From Parus major (Eukaryota; Chordata; Aves; Passeriformes; Paridae): DNA of 64,000 nt. Within the stretch, counting starts at the first letter, position 1; each line of letters begins with the position of its first letter. Below are positions 1-15,000 of the stretch, piece after piece. The notes beneath the pieces are model-generated. The model was not told where the DNA came from, made no database searches, and was given only the letters and a program-made list of their open reading frames with translations. Made by a program: the position numbers and the translations under genes. The stretch spans positions 22,774,770 through 22,838,769 of the forward strand of contig NC_031770.1 in assembly GCF_001522545.3 (NCBI RefSeq), given 5' to 3'.

Positions 1-2961
1 GACAGGAAAGGTGGTTGTGATTATGTGGGATGTGTTGGAAAGTGTGGGACCTGGGCATGATGAGGTTGGTATAGACTGAAGGGTGAATATTGTCCTGGTT
101 TTGACTTGGGTAGAGTTAATTTTCTTTCTAATAGCTGTGTTTTGGATTTAGAATGAGAATAATGTTAACAGGCTGATGTTTTAGTTGTTGCTGAGCAGTG
201 TTTGCACCAAGTCAAGGACTTTTCAGCTTCTCGGGGCACCACTGGTGAGGAGGCTGGAGGTGTGAAAGAAGCTGGGAGGGGAAGCAGCCAGCAGATCAGA
301 CCCCAACTGACCAAAGGGATGTCCCATACCATATGGCATCATGTGGAACAATAGAACTTCATTATCTGTGGTAAACCTGTAGGCGTTTACCGTATGTTGG
401 GTAGATTTTTCTTGTATCACATTTAGCTAGTAAAGCCAACTGTATGTTCAGTAATGGATATGATAGTGAAGACTATGTATTACCATTAGGATTTTCTCAC
501 ACCAGTATTCTCATGGATTTTATTTTCCCTCTGATCATTCTATACAAGTTTTGAAGAATTCAGTGAACTAAACAAATTTATCTTAATTTGTGCCAGTTGT
601 TTTAATACCTCCAGGAGTTTTAATTGAAGAAAATTGTGGTGTCACTTTAGCTAATAGTGAGCCCTTGCTATCATAAAATCATGGAGAATATTTGTTTATG
701 TAGAGCAAAGACATTTTATGGTGTTTAAGTAATGCTGTCAGTATTGTCATAGACACCTGGGTTGGGATATTCAAAAGCAGGTTTACAGTGTGAAAGCAAA
801 GACGGTTTCGACTTTGTATAAATTTTTGCATTTGGTTAGCTAGGAACCTTTGGGACCTTGTTCTTGAGACATGGGTATGCTTTCAGCAGTTAGAGGAAAT
901 AATAGCTTTCTGTAAGTAGTACTATCAGTACAGTTAAAGCAGAATGTTAATTGCTTATTAATTTGTTCTTAGTAATATGCATTTACATTTAAATTTCATG
1001 ACATCATACTACGTCATGCCATTTGCTTAGCGTTGAATTGCAGTATCAGTGCTCAAGCTAGTGGCTCTATGCAAGAGTAGGCAGCTGGAACACTGAAGCG
1101 TGGGAGAAATTGCTTTTCTTAAGAGGCATAATCACCTCATGAATGCTGATTTTTTTCAGTATCAGCTAGAGGTAATTCTCTGTAGCTGTGCTTTGTTTTT
1201 CTGTCTTTCCTGTGAGGTGATACTGAATGGTCCTCACACTGACATGTGCTCCATTTCTGCTTCACCCTCACTGTAAACTAAAGCACAGAGACAGAAAAAA
1301 TCCGAATGAGGCTCTGCAGTATAGAGGACACGGTACCCTCTGCTAGTCTACAGTAAAAGTTATTTTCAGAACCAATGGAGTATAGAAAAAATTCAGGAAA
1401 GAGGTTACAGAATCACAGGACAGCCAAGGTGGGAATGAATATCTGGAAATCATGTTATCCCCTATCCTGCTCAGAGCAGACTCAATCAGAGCAGGTTGCT
1501 CAGAGTCAGAGCAGGCAGGTCAAGGCTGTGGTCCAGCTGTGTCCTGTGTATCTCCAAGAATGGAGACTACATAACTTTGCTGAAACACTTGTGCCAGTAT
1601 TTGGCTACCCTCAGAGTTTTAAAAAAGGAAAGTGTTTTCTTTTGTCTACACAGAATTTTTGGTTTATTGTGTTTTGATTGTGCCCCTTGCCTCTTGTTCA
1701 TTCTCTGGGTACCAGGAAATGTTTGGCTTAATATTCTTAACACTCTCCCACCAGGTATTTATACAAAAGATAGATGGTTTTCTGTTCCTCAGGCAGAACA
1801 GTCCTGATGCTCTCAGTCTCTTGTATAGTAGGTGCTTCAGACCCTTCACTGTTTTAATCATTATGGGGATCAGGATGAGGAATGATTCATGTGGATCTCT
1901 GGTCAGGGAGAGTAAATTTCTATTTGGCAAGCAATAAGAGAGAGAGCAGCCATAACTGTGTTAAAACATTTGAATAAGTATGATGGCACAATTTTTAAGG
2001 GAAGTTGAGAAAAAACAAGCATGGAATGCAATGATCAACTTGGTGTGAGTAGAAAATATTGTAAAGATGAAATTAGGTAATTTAAAGGAAGCTAGGAATC
2101 AATTATCAACATCAGTTGATAATTGAACTGGTTGATTAGATGGGATGGTCCTGACAGTTACTGACAAGGACAAGCAGGGATGATATTCTGAGGTGAATAG
2201 GAGACCCCAGAATGTGCAAACAAAAGCTTTGAAGGAACAGCAGTTGGAGGGGAAAAGTGAGTGTGAGAGTTTTTAGTGTAGCAGTCCTTGATGGAGTAGG
2301 TAGTGTGTGAGGAGTTACTTGTGACACTGTGGGGCTAAAAATGCTGTATTGGATACTTGCCCTCCGGTTGGGCAGTGCACATAAATTTCCTCCTTACCCA
2401 TTGTTAAAAGGACTGTCAGAACTCTGTACTGTTAAACACACGTTTAAGTACACTCCTGAATATTGCTGAGGAGAAACTGGAAGTGGCCGCGTTGTAATTT
2501 AGTTATTGCTAAAAAAAGGCTTATTTGAAAACAGTGTTTATTTTAATGCTTAGTCATGTCTTGACTACAGTTTTGATTCTAGACTGTAGCAGCATCCTCA
2601 TGATACTGACCTAAGTTTATTTACCATTTTGGCTGCTCGATGTTACTGCCACTGTTTGTAACAGTCTTTGTTGGCTCTGTAGTGTTTGGTTATTCCCCCA
2701 CTGGAATTAGCTGGGAATAAATTCCTATAGAAGCATTTTAACCTGAGTCTTAGATTGCATTAAGCGTTGATATTTTTACTACTTTGTCATAAAAGTTCTT
2801 TTAAATCAATTTGGTTAGTCATTTGTCTTTCTCTGATTTAAAATTCTAAAAACCTTCTGGATGGTAAACCATTGCATCTTGCAATTTGTAAATCTTTACA
2901 TGTGACTGAATTTGATTTGGAGATACATATCAAATATGCATCCTTTTCTTCTTTATTCTAG
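1..2961 (+). other. BICRAL: BICRAL 5' intron, 3' part
   Basis: Non-coding DNA upstream of the first coding exon, ending at the acceptor at 2960-2961. Apart from the LTR fragment at 91-350 I see no recognisable element, promoter or exon. The open frames here (up to about 100 codons) look random and have no family resemblance. Confidence 0.8.
91..350 (+). mobile_element. ERV LTR fragment (5' portion), first copy
   Basis: It begins TGTCCTGGTTTTGACTTGGG and continues with GAGTTAATTTTC, GCTGTGTTTTGGATTTAG, a GAATAATGTTAACA block, TTGCTGAGCAGTG and a GGGATGTCCCATACCATATG block. The same blocks occur in the same order in the copy at 14729. I recognise it as an LTR dispersed in bird, especially songbird, genomes; I do not assign a family name. 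The 3' part is missing. It carries no viral coding sequence. Confidence 0.8.
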
Positions 2962-2966
2962 TTGTC

Positions 2967-3010
2967 ATGGATGATGATGATGATGAATCCTGTCTCCTTG
3001 ATCTTATTGG
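2967..3010 (+). CDS. BICRAL: BICRAL coding exon 1 (start codon)
   Basis: The acceptor is at 2960-2961 after a pyrimidine-rich tract. Five untranslated bases (2962-2966) precede the ATG, so at least one non-coding exon lies upstream. The start context GTC-ATG-G is strong. It encodes MDDDDDESCLLDLIG, and the last codon is split after two bases. The donor is a consensus GTAAGT at 3011. Confidence 0.95.
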
Positions 3011-6000
3011 GTAAGTTTTCCATAAGAATTATTTCAGAAAAGTTGGGAATAATAATTTTGCAAATCATCATCTAGAAGGTGATTGTCTTATCTCTAAAGA
3101 TGAGGTGACTTGCAGTGAAATGAGCAGACATGCTTCATGTCTTCCACGTGGAGATGTGTGGATTGCAAAGCCTTCAGTCCTGATGGGTGCTAGTTGACAG
3201 TCCACTGACATTTTCCTCAGGAGAGGCTAAGGAATGTGTGTTCATGGAGAATGGATTCTCTTCTTAGGTAGTGATAATACCAGATCAGTGTTGATGCATG
3301 TTACTAGGGATGTTACCACAGACTTCACTGCAAGTAGCTTTTTTAAAATCAAAACCCCAAAATTCTCAATTTTTTTGAGTACTGGAACTGGATAATTTAT
3401 TAATACTGTACTTGTATTTTAAGTGACAAGTAAAACTTTTTTCTTCATCATAAATACTTAAAGATTTAATTTCTGCTAATAATACACATTTGAATCTAAG
3501 TCTTAGGAAAAAAGAATAGCTCTCTGTACTGTTGTATAGTCACAGTAAATGAGAATTTACCAGCATTTTGGTCAAAAATACTTGATTTTAATAAAATTGG
3601 GTATTTGGAATGATCATGTGGGTTGTTGGGGCTTTTTTTTTTTTTTTTTTTTTTTTTGCACCCCCCCTCCTTATTTTCATAACAGATTTATATGGAGTTT
3701 TATAATTCTATATGGCAAAAATAATTAGGATAGCTGAAGCACGAGGAAGTTCTGTGTGGATTGTGTATATGACAAGTTGCCTTCCTTTGGCTACCATTTG
3801 TGTTAGTATTCAAGAACAGATAATATGCTATAAATGCATGTAAAACACAAGAAGAGAACTGAGCTTTCATGCCCGGTACTTTGTTCAAACTCTTCTAAAA
3901 AATAGACTAATATCAGTCTCATAGCAGCTGCTAAAAGATCATTCCTATTTCATACAAGAGTTTTTTAGTGTCTTAAGTATATGAAATAAATAGGCTTTTT
4001 ACCTTTCTCACACACCTGAAAACTTCTAGTGAAATCAGTAAGAGCTTTAACTTCAGAAAGACCAAAACAGCACCCCCACTGACTGCTGTAGTTTGAGGGT
4101 TGCTCTGGATGCTGTAGCAAAAGAAGTGCCAGTAAAGGTTCAGTTATATTCTATGAAGTATATGTTGTGCAAGGTTACTGATTGTGGCCATATGAAAACA
4201 GTTCCTTCTTGGAACATAAAGATGATTGTGGGATAATTAAGTGTTCTGTTATGAGCATGAAGCATGAGGATCCTGCTACAAGACCACAGGTGGTCCAGAA
4301 AATGAAGTACTTTCTAACATGTCTTTTGTAAGCTCATGAACACAGTTTGTTTTTTTAAAAGAAAAGAGGAGGTGTGCTTATCTTTTTAGAAGAGTAGTTG
4401 TGACCCTGAAAGATCTATGACTTTATGCCTCTTTATTTTCTAAGACCATCAAGGAAGAAGGAGACATTTTTAATTACTGCTTTTTTACATTATAGTCTCC
4501 TGTTTCTAAAAAATGTTTTATTATTAGTTGTTAATAAACATGTTTTAAAAATCAAAGAAATCCATGTCAGTTTACTCTTTATGCTAAGGAAAATGCTGTA
4601 TAATTTTTGCATTAGAATAATCCCCTGTAACACAGCCTTTTATTCTTTTTTCTTCGTCTATATGTACATCTAAGTTAATGTATTTGTTTGAATTTCTGAC
4701 ACTCTGTCAGACTGCTGCATTTTTAATATGAGTTTTATTTAGTGCTAATGCTAAGTTAATTAAATACACTGAAATTCATAATATTTAGTCAGTTATTTCT
4801 ATGGTTGGTTTCACTTGGAAAAGGTTCCACTTTTTGTTCATGAGGGGACTGTTACTCTGGCAGTCATAAATTTTTATTAGCTTATGTTAAAGGTGACAGA
4901 AAACCTGTCAAAGAATCAGGTTTGTAAATACCCTATTATTAGATGCTAGCTAAACTGGGCATTGCAGTTTAGCTGTAGAAGAGGTGATACCTGTTTCAGT
5001 TCTCACATTATCTGGTGGTAGTGTATTCCTTACGTTTTGTATTGTGTGCTGTCATAAAATAACATGTTTTTGAAGAGAGTATGAGTATCACCCTCATAAA
5101 GGGAAACACAGTAGAGTGCAACTAAAATTTTGTGATCAAGGTAGTTTATTTGCTTGAAGTGCCTTGTTACAATGGCAGCAGATATGATCAGCATCTGGAA
5201 ATTGTGCTGATACAGAAACACAGATCCCCAGATGGTACAAACTTTCAGCTTTGCATTGGATTCAGTGAAAGATGTAGTTTTACTAGAAACCTGATTTATA
5301 TGAATACAGTATGTGGCTTAGTTAAATTAGCCTCATTGGTAAAAAGGACTTCCAAAAAGTGTTAACTTCTTTATTTTTTTTCCACCTTTCAGGGACCCAC
5401 AAGCGCTGAATTATTTTCTACATGGACCTAGTAGTAAATCTGTAAGTGGCATTGTTGTATTTTAGACATAGATAAGCTTAATTGAGTGTATTAGTTCTGA
5501 ACATGATTTTTGTCTTTTACCAGAGCAATGAAGACTTGACTAATGCAGAATATTCTGTAGCCAACTCAAATTCAATTTTCGCCAACTCCAACGTAAGTTG
5601 TCAGGAGATAAATTTCATTAGTATTGAGATTGCATGTTTCTGTATGGCTTTACTTGGCTTTTATAAAATCAAATGAAATAGATGTGGACTTCAGCTTTTT
5701 CATGTGAAAACTCTGAATAGTAACATAGAACCTATCTTGTGCTGCTAGTATTTTGAGTATTTCAGTGGGGAATTAATTGAAAAATACTGCACTATTGGGA
5801 AGTGTTTTGTAAATATGTAAAGCAGCTTGCTGAGCAGTGAAAATGCTCTCTGGTGTAAAAGCTGTCACCAGTAAACTGCACTCACGGCTTTAGTGATTGT
5901 AGGAGTAGTTGTGTTCAAAGATAGACCTTGAAAGTTAGTAATTCATATATTTTCATATAGTTTCTTGTGTATGTTAGAATGCCTTTTTGTTTCTTACTTT

Positions 6001-9000
6001 ATGTAGGCTCTGAGCTGGGAGATTTTTAAAATTGAGTGGGATTTTTTTCTCTTTTTGTATTTTTTTCTTTGCACTCAGGAGATCATTTGGGATGTGTCCT
6101 TCGTGTAACTTCAGTATTAGGGAAGTCGCTTTAAATTCATTGGGTGTTGCAAGAAGTCTTCAGTGTTCCTTCTTGCCAGGAGTGTATTGCAGCCCTGGAC
6201 TGTTTTACACAATGAGGTTGTAGATTGATTTATCACCAGTCCTTGGTGATAAACTCAAGGCTGATCTGCTCTAGTGTGGGTGGTAGTCATGCTTTGAGTA
6301 GAATATTGGACTGGATGGCTTAAGATACCCCTTCGGACCCACGTTTCTTTGGTTTCATTGGTGTGTTTTGTAAAACAACTGAATTTTTAATCCCACAATT
6401 AAGTTATTTGAATACATAAGATAGGATTTTCTTGGTAATTCCTCTTTCTATTGTACTGTTACCTTGACTCTTGTCTGTTTGTCCCATATTCATAAGAGGT
6501 ACATGGATACACTTATAGTTGTGTAGGGACCTTAAATAATTGACGTGAACAAATTCTGAAAAGTATTAATCTGTGTGTGGAGAACAAGTGACTTTACTGT
6601 AGGCACAGTAGTGTAATAGGAAGTGTTTGTCCTGTCCTTCCCCTTTCAGGATTATTATTAAATATTGTAGAAGAAACAGACAATCTGGTTGAGATAATGG
6701 TGAAGGAGTAGGTTGCCAAGAGTAATGGGATACCCAGTTTTCAGCTGGTGGGGAACAGTGATTTCAACTTGGTACCAGGCTAGCTGTTAGTAGACAGCAG
6801 CTTCCTGTATGCAGCACTGGCAGGGGTGGGGTTTGAGGACTTCTCCTAAGAAAAACCAGGTTTGGGGGAAAAAGGATGACATATGACATACATATGTCAT
6901 AGCCTAGGCTTTCTAGTTGTTCTTTGTAGACATCCTTCTGACGAGTATGCCTTGGTAGGTAGGAGTCAGGTGTTTCTGATGTATTTTCAGAAAGTGACTT
7001 TTTTTGAGTAATTTTGAGGGGCAGTGGGAGATTCTGGACAAGGTGGATTTGTTGCCTAGGGAGTAGCAGTTGGAAGAAATAAAAATATTTGATGAAAGCC
7101 AAGAGCTTTCTGGTGTATGAGATTGGAGGTAGGTAATCTAGAAGGCAGGTGATCAGAGGAGCATGGATTCCTAGTATATGTTCCTAGGATGACATACTAC
7201 AATTTAATTCTCAGCATGCCGTGTCCTTATCCTTTATATCTTCATAAAGAAAACCAATGTCATCTTCCCTTCCCTCCTCCCTCCTGTGAGACCCCTGTGC
7301 TGACATAAGTGAAGAATGATATGATTACAAATACAGATTGTTACAGTTCATTGGGAAGGAACAAAGTGTTACCATGAACAGATGGTTTCACAGTCCCTGC
7401 TTATAAAAAATGAGATACCTGAAAAGTTACATGCTTCTGAAGCTTTTGTCATTCAAGTTTTTGCAGATACTGAAAGTTCTGTCCTTATATATTTTCAGAA
7501 TTGCTACCATGAATTAGGATTAACTGTCTTGCTGCCTGTTTCATGCCTTTTAGGGGCAGAGTTGACAAATTCAGTGTTCAGGGTTCAGTGTTTCAGTTGG
7601 TAAGCATGCTCAGCCAATACCTAACACAAGATGAAGTTCCTGCTGACTTAAGGAAAAGAAAGCACTCTTCACTCTTCCCACTCTCTTACACTGCCTTCCT
7701 TGCCTCATCCCAGCCTTTCTTGAGTTGATTGAGTCTGTAGCTGATTACAGGTTGGTTTCTTGTGGCAGTTGTCATGAAAGGCTTCCCTATCCATGTCACC
7801 TGGCTTGTAGTGGGTGGCTGCTTTCATTCTCCTGTTACAGTATAATAGGGCAGCATAAGAGGGTAGAATATATATGGAGCCTGTGAGATTAAGACTCTTC
7901 TTGTTGGTCAGCAGGTTCATGAAGCTGCAGAGGCTTTGATTTCTTCTTGAAATTAGAATGGTATTCTGCATGGCTCTTCTGAATCTAGATACTAGTGATT
8001 CAGATGCTAACTTGGAAAGTTCAAGTTTTTGCATATAAAATTGTTTTCTTAATGTTAGAGTAGTTCTGGGAGCAGGGAATGAAGCTTGCGATTCTCTATT
8101 TCAGTGGGAGAGTTTTAAGCTATTGGTCTTGATTGCATGTAATACTACTTATTAGTGTTATTATTGGTAGTAGTAATAGTTGTATTGTTTGTATTAACTA
8201 GAATAGCGTTAGTGGAACTGTTTAAATTACACAGTTGTAGAAGATTTCAGTTTGGTCATTTCCTTGGAGACAACTTAGAGATGCAATAGGGAATTCTCCT
8301 CAGAACCTGACAGTTAAGAGTCCTAATTACGGCCTAATTAGTGATTCCTTTTTACTCTGCCCAATGGTTGCTAGGTACAACTGAGAACCTGATTTGTAGC
8401 TTTAGTTGTCCCTAAGATTCAGACACTAAGATATTTAAGTGGTGGTTTGATTCCTCTATTAATAACATAAATGTTAAAAGCTTGCTGTAGTTTAATAGTT
8501 GTAATTTGAAAATATTTTATCTACTCTTAAGAAAAATCTTCTAATATTTTAAAATATGACTGAAGTTTCAGAAAGTACACAGAGTTTTTCAGAAACAGAT
8601 TGGGGTAAAATTCTGAATAAATATGCTTGGGAAACTGAAGTTAGGGTGGAGACATCAGTGCATGTGATAATTATGGCTTGCAGCATCTTCACACTGTTTA
8701 CTTGAGGTGAAAAGAAGCGTCTATGACCTTCAAGGAGTGAAGGCTCAGAGTATGAATGTGACTGATAAGTGCACACCCACAGTTTCCATTTATCCTGACC
8801 TAAAAAAAAAACCTGGTTGTTGCTTCTGAATAATTGTGAGCATGCAATTTAGAAAGGTGTACTTTGCCTGACTTAAAACTATTGCAAGTATTATTAGTAT
8901 GCATTTAAATTTCTCATTCTGTCTGCAGAAACCTACTGCTTGTGTTGTTTCTGGACAGAACTTTGTTTTAGGAAAATCTTGACAGTAGGCCAGAGTAAAT

Positions 9001-12000
9001 AGGTTTTGATTTTCCTTATCACGGTGTTTATGGATGTAGATTTAAGGATTTTTTTCATTAAAGGTGCCACATAATATTTCTGGTAGTTCAAGTGTTTATA
9101 GCTCTCAGTAATCTTTTTATGAGCATAAACCACAGTCTATAACACTTTTTTTTCTTACTCCTCAACTCTTTAGAATTGGTTCTGTATTTTTTTTAAACAA
9201 GGAATTAGCATAATGCCTTAACATTATCAAGTGGTCACTAGTTTACACTAAATGATTATAGAAATGCTGGTACGATTTTTGGAGGCAGATCTTGTTTGAT
9301 AGAAGTCAGTGAAAGGAAAGCTTTCCTTCTGCCTTTTCTTTGCTTCTACTGTTGCTGCTGAAGTCTTGCACCAAACTGAATTAGAGTGGAGGTGTTTTCC
9401 CTCCTCATTACTTTCATTCTTTTGTCAGTAGAGAGCTCAGCTCAAGGAAGGGAAAATGGCCCTTAGAGAGCGTTTCATGTCCTCTTGAAACAGTGCAACT
9501 GCAGAGCTAAGTGCTGTGTATTGAGAGATTGGAGAAGGGAAAGGAGAGAAGTGTCTCCAGCAGTCTGAGGGTGTGAGCAGGATATCCATGACATGTTTGT
9601 GCTGGCTTACTGTATGGAGTCAGCATCACCCCACACATGCTATGGGAAGAGTATAATTCTGTGTCGGAAGTTTGCTTTCATGAAAAAACTGACAAGGAAA
9701 CAAAGCAGATATTGGAATTTCTGAAAGTGATTTATTTTTTGTTTTGCATTTCAGAACACTGATCCTAAGTCGTCTGTAAAAGGTGTAAGTGGTCAGCTTG
9801 GAGAGGGGCCTAGTGATGGACTGCAGCTGTCCAGTAGCCTTCAGTTTCTTGAAGATGAACTTGTGTCTTCTCCTTTACCTGATCTTACTGAGGATCAGCC
9901 TTTTGATATTCTTCAGAAGTCCTTGCAGGAGGCCAATATTACTGAACAGACTTTGGCGGAAGAGGCATATTTGGATGCCAGTGTAGGTTCTAGCCAACAG
10001 TTTGCACAAGCTCAGCTTCATCCTTCTTCATCAGCATCCTTTACTCAGGCTTCTAATGTTTCTAATTACTCAGGTCAGACGTTGCAACCTATAGGAGTTA
10101 CTCAAGTGGTACAGCAACCTGTTGGAGCATCTTTTGCAAGCAATACAGTTGGTGTGCAACATGGCTTTATGCAACACGTTGGAATTAGTGTTCCCGGCCA
10201 GCATTTGTCTAATAGCAGCCAGATTAGTGGTTCTGGGCAGATACAATTGATTGGTTCATTTAGTAATCAACCTTCCATGATGACCATCAATAACCTCGAT
10301 GGATCTCAGATAATACTGAAAGGCAATGGTCAGCAAACACCTGCAAACATGAGCAGTGGCCTCTTGGTTCATAGACAAACTCCAAATGGGAACTCGCTGT
10401 TCAGTAACTCAAATTCAAGTCCAGTAGCACAACCCGTAACTGTTCCATTTAACAGCACAAATTTTCAGACTTCGTTGCCTGTCCATAATATCATCATTCA
10501 AAGGGGTTTGGCACCAAACTCTAACAAAGTTCCTATTAATATCCAACCAAAGCCTATTCAGATGGGTCAGCAGACTGCTTACAATGTGAATAACTTGGGA
10601 ATACAGCAACATCATGTACAGCAAGGGATTCCATTTGCTTCTGCAAACTCACCTCAAAGTTCAGTAGTTGGTCCTCATATGTCTGTTAATATTGTTAACC
10701 AACAACAAAATACAAGAAAATCAGTTACGCCTCAGACAGTTAGCAATGCTGGAGGTAGTATTGTTATCCATTCCCCTATGGGACAGCCTCATGCACCTCA
10801 AAACCAGTTTCTCATACCTACTAGTTTGTCTGTTAATTCTAATTCAGTTCATCATGTCCAGACCATAAATGGACAACTTCTTCAGACTCAGCCTTCCCAG
10901 CTGGTTCCTGGCCAAGTGTCTGCTGAGCATGTAATGCTCAACAGGAACTCTACAAACATGCTAAGAGCCAACCAGTCGTATTCAGGACAGATGCTGAATA
11001 ATCAGAACACAGCTGTTCAGCTTGTTTCAGGCCAGACATTCACAGCCCCTGGAAACCAAGTTATAGTAAATCATGGAACTTCCCAAATTGTTGGTGGGCA
11101 GGTGCCACTGCAGCAGGCGTCACCAACGGTGTTGCATTTGTCACCCAGCCAAGCTAATGTTTCTCAAGGCAGATCAAGTTTTACCACCATGTCACCTGGG
11201 CAGTCCACAGTCTCAAATATGTCAGCTTCTAATCGATTTGCTGCTGCGAGTTCTTCTGGTTCAGTACACCCCAGCTTGGGAGCATCAGTTCAGTCTGTCG
11301 CATCGGGAGGGAACTTTACAGGAGATCAGCTGGTCCAGAACAGAGCTCAAGTTGCCGTCAGTGCATCGCATCGTCTTCCAGCATCCTCCTCCAAGTCTGT
11401 CAGCACCTTTAATCACACGTCTGTGGGAGTAACACAACAACAGTTTGCCTTTGGTCAGGTATGAAAGCTGCTTGAGAATGTAGCCAAAGAAAGGCTTCTA
11501 AGCTGTGCTAAAATCTGGTCAATACACAGAATATTAATTTTGCTGGTTTGTATTATTACAGATACTGTGGAACTGCTGAAAATTACTGTAACCCAGGGTC
11601 ATCCTTTCACTTGGTGTTTTCTATATCTGTCACTGACTGAAAAGCTGTCACTTTGATTAATTTCAAAGATTTTGTTGGTGATTTATAGTATTACTTTCAG
11701 AAGTGCTTAGCATCAGTCTATTTCTGCTCCTTTTTAAAAGAATGGGCATTGTAAGTTTATATAATTGCGAGCTCTCCTGCAAACCTTACCATAGGCTAGG
11801 TGTAAAGGCTCAGGTTTGTTCTTAGCACTTAAGTCTTTTGACCTCACTAAAACCTGTGCATTAAAGTTTGACTTACTGAAATTAGAGATTAAAAGGTTTC
11901 TTGGGCTTCCTTTGATTATTTATCATATTGGTGCTTTTATTATGTGTATCTGCAGCAGTTAGAAGCTTTCAAATTTGATGCAGGGACAAGAAATGTTTCT

Positions 12001-15000
12001 TAATCCTTAAAAATAAGTACTTTCAAAAGCAGTTTGTAAAAGCATAGCATTTAAAAAAAACCAACAAACCTCTAAGAAGTCAAGCTAGTAGTTAAAAAAA
12101 AAGTGAATTCATTTTTAAGGTTTGATGTGGTCTGTTTTGTCTGGTAGATATACTTGTAGTATATATTCAACTCAATTTTTTCTGTTTTCATAAGTGAACT
12201 TACAGTCAAAAGTTTAAAAGAAAAAAATTCATAAAGTTCCAGAGTCAACTGCCAATTTTAACTATGTGACTTTTCACACAATTAGCAGCAAACAATTCAA
12301 TTTCTGTCCTTTTTTAACTTTTTTTTTTTCCATTTTAAAATACTGGTCATTCTCTCTGAATGCATTTTCACTAATTAGATCTTACTTTTTTCTTATTTTA
12401 CTTAGATTTTTCTCTTTTTTTTGAAAGCCTGATGGATTTTTTTATTAAGTGAACCCAAAATCTGCAGTGAAATAATGTCTTGGAAAATACTGTGTTTTTA
12501 TAAAATCAGTATGAACATGTTGTAGAAACACATTTGTAGTCTTTGCCAGGACTTCTGGTGCAGGTTGTAACATTTTGTTTGCAGATGGGTAATTTGAGAC
12601 CTGTCTGACTTTCTCTTCATGTGTCTACATCTTCCTGTTTGCAGGTTATGTGCTGGGTCAGTGAGTTTCAGCAGTTACAAAAGCAGAGTATTTCTTATTG
12701 CTGTAGAAAATCATTTTGTTTTTGTGCTGAAATTTCAGAGCTGTAAATGGGAACTTACAGAGAACAAATGCGACTATTTGCCAGAATCTTTTTAGTTTGT
12801 TTGTACTTGCATTTTAAACATTGTACTTTGTACTAAACCATGTATCATTTAGTTGCTAAGCAATGCAGGGTTTGTTCCACTGTGGGTATTTTTATTGGGA
12901 AAGCAACTTCTTCATCTTGCAGTTTCGGAACTCTGAGAAGCTGCGTTTTTTGAGGGCACTTGTAGTGGGAAATCAGGGGTCTTGTAGAATGCAACTGGTA
13001 TATATTTGTGCTGTTAGTGTAATTTCTGTTCCTCTCTGATTTACTTCATAAAATTCTTGAACTTGGAGGGATTGAGATGTGAAATTTCACCACTGAGTTT
13101 GAAGTTAAAAAAGTAATTAATTAATACATAGAGATAAATTTTAGGTGCCTTTTCCTTGTTTTTTCTTAAAGCTTCCACTAATTATTTCACTGTGATTTTT
13201 TAAAAATTTGTTTCTTTATTTTATGTATGTGGCACAGAAAAAGGCTGTGAACCAGACGTCACCAGTTTCTGCATCGAAGACACAGGACAATTTGAGACAG
13301 CCTCAGCTAACAAGTCTTCTGAGCAACACACTATCAGGTCAACTAAGGTCTTTTTAACATAATTTTCTTAATTTTCTCCAGCAACAGAGATTTGTTCTTC
13401 TTCAGTGTGTCAGACTTACATTGATGCTTCATGCTCATAGTGTTCTAAAGGTTGTTGGAATTTTATTTTTAGAAGAATTCAAGTTAATTTTTTTCGGTAT
13501 TGAATGTATGCTTTGACTTTTCCCAGCCATGACACATTATTTTCTAGAGTGAAAAGTTAAATCTTAACAGTTAGCAATTATTTCTTCCCCCTGTAAAATC
13601 CAACATTGTACCTTATTTCATTTCTATTTTTTTTTGTTGTTTTGTTTTTTGTTTTTTCAGCTTAGGAAAATAGAAATATGTAATTTTCAAAATACAGGCA
13701 TCTGCTAAAATTCCATGAAACGTCTAGAATTTTGAATGTGGTAGCTGCTTCAGTTACAGAGGGAAGAGAAATAGGTATTACAAGGTTATGTGCAGGCGGT
13801 CATCACTCACTTTGTTCTTGAATATGTCACTTTCAGTTAGAATAGTTCATGCATTGTTCATGGCAAAATAGCAGCTTTTCAAGCAGCACTGTGCTACTGA
13901 AAGAACAATACCAGTACATTCAAGACAAGCAGAAAAATGGAGTAACCTTCCTGTTCTCTTTGTACATAAGTAGCCTCTTGAATAAGGTGCTATATTTTAC
14001 CTTGCTTTTTTGTTCCTTGTGTACTGTTATGTATAAGCTGTCCAGGCAATTCAATACAATCTGCACAGTATGCTGGGTGTCTTTGGAGTAAAAAACCTGA
14101 TAAATTCTTGTTTTGGTGGTAACGTAGCATGACTGGTAAAATGCTGTTTGGATTATGAAGCAAGGCAGCTGGAAGAAGTCTGCCTATCTAAAAAAATCTA
14201 GGGGAAAAAATATGCTTGCTATCTTAAGTACTTTCAGGAGCTCTAGAAAAATTTGGGTAGTACACATGAGGGAGGGTTAGTATTGAAAAGCTTGATAAAA
14301 TTTACTGTATGATTTTAGGTAAATTGTTGGGACACTGAACTTACAATACTTGAATTTCTTCTTATGTTGCAGTACCGTGGTGAGGTGGGATTTATATCTT
14401 AGGATTTTTGTGGTTTTCAGGACTAAATATCAATCCTATTTAAATTTGATGAGCTAGTTTCTCCACAGGATAGTTGCACTAATGCTTTTAAGCATAAGAT
14501 GTATCTTTTCTAAAAACTCAAGTAAAATTATCAGGATAGGTACACAAAATTATTCTTTTCTTGTTTAGGATGACAAAAATCTTTTAAACTTCATTTTATA
14601 GGACAAGACTCTGGAGGAAAAATTGTACAACAGTCTCTAGCAACAGCACAGCCACAAGAAAAAGTGATAGGACCATCAGTTCAGCAGAGTATACAGGTAG
14701 AGAATACTTCTATTTATGTTTCCCTGTCTGTCCTGGTTTTGGCTGGGATGGAGTTAATTTTCTTCTTAGTAGGTGGTATAGTGCTGTGTTTTGGATTTGG
14801 GATGTGAATAATATTGATAATGCACCAGTATTTTAGCTATTGAGCAGTGCTTGCTCTGCAAGTCATGGCCTTTCCAGTGCCCCATGCTGTGCCAGTGGGG
14901 TTGTGCAGAGCCTGGACAGCTGGCCCAAACTGGCCAGAGGAATATCCCATACTATGGAACATCACATTCTTTATATAAATGTAGGAATTGCCTGTGAGCT

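Noticed and set aside
7705..8034. 109-codon - strand frame in a BICRAL intron
   Set aside because: No splice logic, no recognisable family, and antisense to a clear gene.
9863..11464. Reading the 533-codon frame as a stand-alone gene
   Set aside because: It is the interior of BICRAL exon 4. The true exon begins at 9755 and is spliced on both sides; the apparent stop lies in the intron.
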